Part shown: positions 59,029 through 64,000 of the stretch, one piece after another
How the letters are laid out: each line of letters begins with the position of its first letter
Position numbering within the stretch: the stretch's first letter is position 1
From: Quercus robur
Taxonomy: Eukaryota > Streptophyta > Magnoliopsida > Fagales > Fagaceae
Length of the DNA: 64,000 nt
Assembly: GCF_932294415.1 (NCBI RefSeq)
Contig: NC_065539.1
Location: forward strand, 35,958,001-36,022,000
Reading direction: 5' to 3'
Notes under the pieces: model-generated
The model's input: the letters and a program-made list of their open reading frames with translations, nothing else
The model's database searches: none
What the model was told of the DNA's origin: nothing
Program-made: the position numbers and the translations under genes

Positions 59029-60707
59029 CAACTCATTACGTAGCAATTTATAAAACTATCCATGTATATTATTTACAAATTACATGATCCATTAAAAAAG
59101 CCATATAACTATTATTACACATGGATAATATGTTCAATTGCCACATTATAGGTTGAAGTAAAGTTATTTAAACATTTTTAGACCCAAACGTTTTCCAATA
59201 TTATATCATCTTTGAATAAGAATAAATCACCGTACCTCTTACAATGATTAAGGTATATAAAAAATTTGCTAAAAAAAATGTATATAAAACATCGGTAAAA
59301 CCAAATTATAGTACACGTTCACAATTAACTACAACATAAATGTATATCTATTTTTCCTTTTTCTTTTTCTCAATCTCTTCCTTCTTTTTTTTAGAACTAT
59401 TGTTTTTTGGATATACTTTAATTGATTCACTCATAAAATGGCCACTTTTGTTGTTTTCATTGGATATTATTGGTACTTGTATGTGTCACATATTTTGTTA
59501 GATGCACATGCACAGTCGAAATCTAGTTCTACTCCCCACTTAATATTTTATATGAGCATGAATTTTATCCTGATTGAACGATAAATATTTTTTGTCAATT
59601 TTCGGTCAAATTTTGGTTTCCCGTGGTTAAACTTAGTGAATGATAGGAAACATGTTGTGGGAGATGTATTTTGGTGTGATGTGATAGAATTTGTGGTCAG
59701 ATTATTTTTTCTTGTTTGTTTGACCATTGGTCAAGGTTTGATCAACGAGGGGTATTTTGGTCATATTGGCTTTTAATTCTTGGATCTGGTTAATTTGACA
59801 TTCAATTGGGTCAAATCAACTTAATTTTTTCGACTTCTTTGATATGAAGGAACAAAGTTTTATTTATTTATTTTTTAATTTTATGGGCTCAATTTATCGA
59901 AAACAAATAAAATGAGGTATCAATAGAGGACACTTATGGTGCACTAGTGGGTGAGATTTTAGGGCTTGTTTTCATAAGTGGCCTAGATCTAGGTTTATGA
60001 TCGTTACTCTTGTAAATTTAGGAAATATGTTTCAAGAATCATATTTATCTATCAGGATGTCTTCCTGGTCTTAGGGGTAGTCTATCCCACAAACTTATCT
60101 TTTGACTCTTTTGTTTTTACAATCATTGAGTTTTACATGAGGTTTTCCGTTCACAATGGTTCACTGGATGAGGATCTTAGACAAATACATTTTATCCATA
60201 GTAATTTTAAAAACTTTGTTAGTAAGATGACTATATTAACTATTTTCCTTTTTTGAAAGTACCAAATTTATAAGACATCTATATTGAAAGTCAATCATAA
60301 AAAGTCCTAAAAAAATTATTATTTTTGCTTATTATAGTTAAAAAGTAATTAAAATTTTTTATCTATCTCAATACAAATTTCCAAGCTGTATAATTCCACG
60401 ATAGTATAAAAATGAAGTATTATTATTTTACTTTATTTTTATGATTTGATAATTGGGATTGAAGGATTTGAACATTGTTCACCTTGGATGTAAACATTAA
60501 AAGATCTCAGTTGAAATACAAAACTATTGAAAAAATGAAATAGTATTATTACAATATGAAGTAAAATGCAATCAAGCGTCACTTTCTACCATGAGTAGGT
60601 TAAAACTTTTCTTTCTCTCTTCATGTTTCATAGTCCCAGTGCCATGTATTTGCACTATGCTCTATTCTCTACCCGCTAATAATTGCATATTGCAAATCCT
60701 TGAACAC

Positions 60708-61649
60708 TTAAAAATTATATAAGGCTTTAATGCCATCAATATCGTCCCTATGCAAACCTTGGGTCACTCCTGAACGTATGGCAGGCCACATGATGGCCCC
60801 TTCAACTTCGCTATGCCCTAACCCAAGGAGGTGCCCAATTTCATGCAAGGCAACTGTCTCCAAGTCATATGAACCTGGGACTGCTCCCACACTCCATTTT
60901 TCATCTGCATCATAATGAAATCGCCCATTAGTCGGTGAAAAAGCATGGGCTAGGGTTCCACCAGCTCCATCGAAAGGGGCCCCATCTCCATGGTCCCCCC
61001 TATGGAAACCAATTTTGAGATCTGCATTGGTTTGATCTTGAGCCCTTGAGAACTTGAAGTGTGTGTTTGCAGCCCACGTTTCAAAAGCTTTTGCGATGGG
61101 ACTTATTGCTTCAGTTGGGGTGCCAGGGAGAAATCCATAGGTTAGATGGTACTTAGAAGTTGGCCACTTGGGATTTCCTCGGAAAAAAGAATAGTGAGAG
61201 ACAGTATGAAAAGAGCCATGGTGGTGGTGATGTTTCTTCTTGCCTGAGCGCATCCAATTTGTACCATTGGTGATATCTGCCACCCCACAACGAGGCATCA
61301 TCATTGTTGATACTGTATTGGCATCCATTGACCCTGTGGCGTTGAGATGGTAATTAAGTTGGTAAGTTTTAATGGCGGATTCCAAGAGTTCATCAAAATC
61401 ATCATCATTGGTATGAGTTTGATTTTGAGAATGGTTATAGCTCAAATAACCAAATTTCTCAAGGTAGGCTTTGAGGTTATGGATGCCTTTGACCTTTTCT
61501 CCCTTGTGACATCCTTGAAGATGTTTGAGAAACTCAAACGGTGATAATTTTTTGTCATGGATGTTTCTTGAAGTTGCATGGGAATGGAGAGGAAGAAGGA
61601 GAAGAAGGAGGAGAGTGAATGAAAACAGAGAAAAAACTTTATAAGACAT
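60708..61649 (-). CDS. Matrix metalloproteinase, secreted zinc endopeptidase (matrixin family)
   Basis: A single-exon gene of 313 codons, typical of plant MMPs. Residues 1-26 are a signal peptide with a leucine run. The prodomain (about 27-133) contains a peptidoglycan-binding-like fold (FEFLKHLQGCHKG ... LLESAIKTYQLNYHLNATG) and the cysteine switch PRCGVAD (119-125), whose Cys blocks zinc in the zymogen. A five-histidine run (140-144) opens the mature region. The catalytic domain has the structural metal region around HRGDHGDG (216-223), [11 protein letters not shown] (269-279; three His ligands and Glu) and the Met-turn AIMWP (Met287). The protein ends at YNF, with no hydrophobic tail for a GPI anchor, so it is probably soluble in the apoplast. 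Family roles include wall/matrix remodelling, growth and defence. The ATG at 61649 is the first before the signal peptide. Intact in all key residues. Confidence 0.96.
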   Translation of the reverse strand: MSYKVFSLFSFTLLLLLLLPLHSHATSRNIHDKKLSPFEFLKHLQGCHKGEKVKGIHNLKAYLEKFGYLSYNHSQNQTHTNDDDFDELLESAIKTYQLNYHLNATGSMDANTVSTMMMPRCGVADITNGTNWMRSGKKKHHHHHGSFHTVSHYSFFRGNPKWPTSKYHLTYGFLPGTPTEAISPIAKAFETWAANTHFKFSRAQDQTNADLKIGFHRGDHGDGAPFDGAGGTLAHAFSPTNGRFHYDADEKWSVGAVPGSYDLETVALHEIGHLLGLGHSEVEGAIMWPAIRSGVTQGLHRDDIDGIKALYNF

Positions 61650-61717
61650 TGCTGAGAAGGTTTCAAATTAAGCTAGAAGCTAGAACTATATGGTGCAAAA
61701 GTGTAATAGTTTGGTTG

Positions 61718-61727
61718 CTATTTATAG
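61718..61727 (-). promoter_or_regulatory. TATA box of the intact MMP gene
   Basis: The minus strand reads CTATAAATAG about 70 bases upstream of the start codon. The element and its surroundings (TTTGGTTGCTATTTATAG on the plus strand) are conserved at 39055-39070. Confidence 0.7.
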
Positions 61728-62707
61728 GTTATTAGGTAGACGGGGCAAATTGGTAAATCTCTTGCCAAGTCAGTCGTATCACTATCACGTATGTACAATT
61801 GTACATGACTTTTACTAGCAAAATGAAAGACTTCATAGAAGTAATGCTATTGACCATTTAATTAAAGACCGTTACAATGAGCAATTTTTTTTTAACAAGG
61901 AGCATTTTTTTTTTTTTTGGAGAATGAAACAAGGAGCATTAGAATATTAAAAGGAGACCAATTCTGTAATATTCGGTCTTAGCATATACTCTTGGACTGG
62001 CTTCGTTCGGTCCAACACATTAGTCTCCAAACTTATAACTTGGGATAAAATGATTAGCGGAAATTGCGGGTTTGGGAGGGCAGACATTCTAGAAATTCCA
62101 GAAAATCATATATGAAAATCATAGACAGAAGGGAATCATTTTTTTAATAATTTTAAATTATTTAATAGATCATATATATAATTTAATACACGTGACGTGA
62201 ATGGTCTTATATTGACGGCCACGTAATAGACCAATTTATAAGAAAAACTTTGAAAATTTATTATTATTATTATTGTATCTGTTTTCTCCTTTTAGCTGTT
62301 AAGAGTTAAGACATTTGACCCTTTGGAATCTAAAAAGAATAAATTGGAGAGAAAGAGAAAGAGAAAGAGAGTATACCGAATAAATAGAATTTATACTACA
62401 TTTTGGGGTTGTGACAGTTAAATATTAACACAATCACTTGGTATTTTAACTTATAAATCTAGGGTTCAAATCTTCTGTCCCTCAACTATCAAATTATAAA
62501 AATAAAAAATAAAAAACAAAACAAAACAAAAAAACAAAACTATTGGAGGAGTTTCTTTGTGAGAAATTTATACTATGTTGAGATTCTACTTAACTCACAA
62601 GCTGAATAACATAATAATGAGTTTACGCTTAACATTGTCATATTAACTGCAATCACTTTTGTCATCATTGTTCAATGTCCGATACCATCACTTAACTAGT
62701 CGACCAC

Positions 62708-62869
62708 GTGGGTTCTAGCTAGACTTCTAATTAGCTCAACTGAAAAAGTTTCTAATGGTTGAATAAGAGATCTGGGGTTAAATCCTCGTTTACACAAAAA
62801 ATTGATTGATATCTTAGTTTGATGATAAAAAGCCCAATGATCAAAAGAGGATGCCATAGGTTGATACTC

Positions 62870-62903
<34 letters not shown>
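62708..62903 (+). mobile_element. SINE copy 3
   Basis: It contains TTAGCTCAACTG (A-box region), GGGGTTAAATCC (B-box region), GATGCCATAGGTTGA and a ~27-base A tail. ACTAGTCGACCAC (62695-62707) and ACTAGTCAACCAC (62904-62916) are the 13-bp target duplication with one mismatch. Confidence 0.88.
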
Positions 62904-62906
<3 letters not shown>

Positions 62907-63399
62907 AGTCAACCACTCACATTTTTATATTCTAATAATACACTTAAGTATATTACTGCTACATAGGAAAACTTTGAATATGATGTGATATTATGAGTTT
63001 GGCTAAAATACACTTTACATCCTTTGAGTTTAGAGTTGATTCTTCATTGGTGCGTCAACTTTCAAAACTTATAATTTACACTATTAATTTCCAAAACTTG
63101 CATCTTACCTCCTTTATAATTATGAAATGTCAATTTTTTGTTCAAACCAACATTTTTGGATGAGCAAATGACAATAGGTGATAGTAGAGGGTGTGAATTA
63201 TATGTTTTGAAAGTTGAATGACTGATTTATAAGAAACCCCAAATAGAAGTGTAATGCGAGTGTATTTTTACTATTAATCTTCCCTCAAAACAAAATTTAT
63301 ATATATATATATATATTGTTATCTCTCTCTCTTTTTTATATCTAGATTTGAAATTTATAAATTTACAAATTTACAAATAAAATAACCCCCCCCCCTCTC

Positions 63400-63435
<36 letters not shown>

Positions 63436-63469
63436 TCTACTACCCTTGCTAAGAAAGGAGAAGAAAATT

Positions 63470-63574
63470 TGTTTGTTTGTTTAGATCTCTTTAAAACAGA
63501 TTGTTTAACCTAATGAATTAGCCAAATAGTTACTTAAGTTAATTATGAGATCTAGGTTAAACAGTAGTATATCA
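63470..63574. mobile_element. Copia-like LTR, left ~105 bases only
   Basis: Identical in structure to the start of the LTR at 45046-45901 (TGTTTGTTTGTTTAGATC to GTAGTATATCA). It is cut at 63574 by the next element. Confidence 0.82.
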
Positions 63575-64000
63575 TGATGATTCCTTGATTATCAGTGGGT
63601 TGATAAGACTTGAACGTTGATCTTCGGGCTATCTCCTGTAATACCAAAGACACAGAATCAGAGGAGACCGGTGATGACCGGCCAAAAATCCTCCGATGAT
63701 CAAGTTAGTTACTTTAAACTCTCTGTAACGAAGAAGTATTCTCTTAAAAGTAAGAAAATGTCTGAATACCCTTACCCTTCATCGAAGAAGCCTTATATAG
63801 TGTGTGTGGAACGGTTATCTGTTTGGTAACCGTTCCCAATGTCGAGGAGTCCGGAGAATTGGGAGTAACCGTTGTGGAAGTTACCTAGGTCGGACAGGCC
63901 GATGAACTCGTCCATCCATAGTGAGGATGGACGAGACCTTCATGAGGAGCTCGTCCACTTTTAGTCCATCCATAGTAAGGATGGACGAGACCTCCAGGAT
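63575..64000 (+). mobile_element. Start of a probable Gypsy LTR, running off the window
   Basis: The TG start TGATGATTCCTTG appears exactly where the shared LTR sequence breaks. It contains repeated GTCCATCCATAGT(G/A)AGGATGG and GGACGAGACCT phrases around 63910-63995, and the sequence TATATAGTGTGTGTGG near 63794 could be a core promoter. The other end is outside the window. Confidence 0.6.

Larger units (their letters stand above)
59538..63574. repeat. Duplicated block carrying the intact MMP gene
   Basis: The full-length version of the block at 42444-45156. It begins at ACTTAATATTTTATATGAGC. Its matched sequence ends at 63574, where a new element starts inside the shared LTR. Confidence 0.9.

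Overview
This is nuclear DNA from a flowering plant, most likely a woody eudicot. The genes carry GT-AG introns in AT-rich DNA. There are plant hAT, Mutator, CACTA and PIF-type elements, Copia, Gypsy, LINE and SINE retroelements, and a piece of plastid genome (trnQ, psbK, psbI, trnS). The SINE and LTR styles remind me of Fagales (oak or beech relatives), but that is a weak inference from memory.

Only two protein genes look intact. One is a MOS2-type G-patch/KOW RNA-binding protein gene (14958-16256, +), intronless. The other is a secreted matrix metalloproteinase (MMP) of the plant matrixin family (60708-61649, -), single exon with cysteine switch and complete zinc site. Almost everything else is broken gene copies and mobile DNA.

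Layout. 1-6.1 kb: an MMP pseudogene (-) cut by two hAT-type elements with perfect 8-bp target duplications, a third hAT-type element in its 3' flank, and a four-copy tandem array over its promoter. 6.1-14.8 kb: possible plastid spacer, a solo LTR with perfect 5-bp duplication, an element with ~220-bp terminal inverted repeats, a small MITE and a ~3-kb plastid insertion. 14.9-28 kb: MOS2, then an acyl-CoA-binding protein (ACBP) pseudogene split by an inversion, then a RecQ4/BLM-type helicase pseudogene spread over ~10 kb and filled with Copia and LINE pieces. 28-38 kb: AT-rich DNA, a MITE, a decayed but end-complete hAT transposon (31511-35208) and two LINE fragments. 37.9-39.5 kb: a chimera of a MOS2 5' fragment and an MMP N-terminal fragment, whose promoter is separated from its start by a MITE that itself contains a SINE. 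42.4-63.6 kb: two nested duplications. A ~4-kb block carrying the intact MMP gene (59538-63574) has a near-identical copy at 42444-45156 that lost the 5' two thirds of the gene. The downstream part of this block occurs a third time at 49037-51485. A 5'-truncated Gypsy element with Tat-like organisation (51486-~56335) adjoins that third copy. The window ends inside what looks like another LTR.

The MMP copies (one intact, three broken) record local duplication followed by insertion and deletion. Shared and unshared insertions give a relative order of events. I found no evidence for an unknown multi-gene system; the most informative content is the structural history, the antisense reading frames of the Gypsy element, and the inversion-split ACBP gene.
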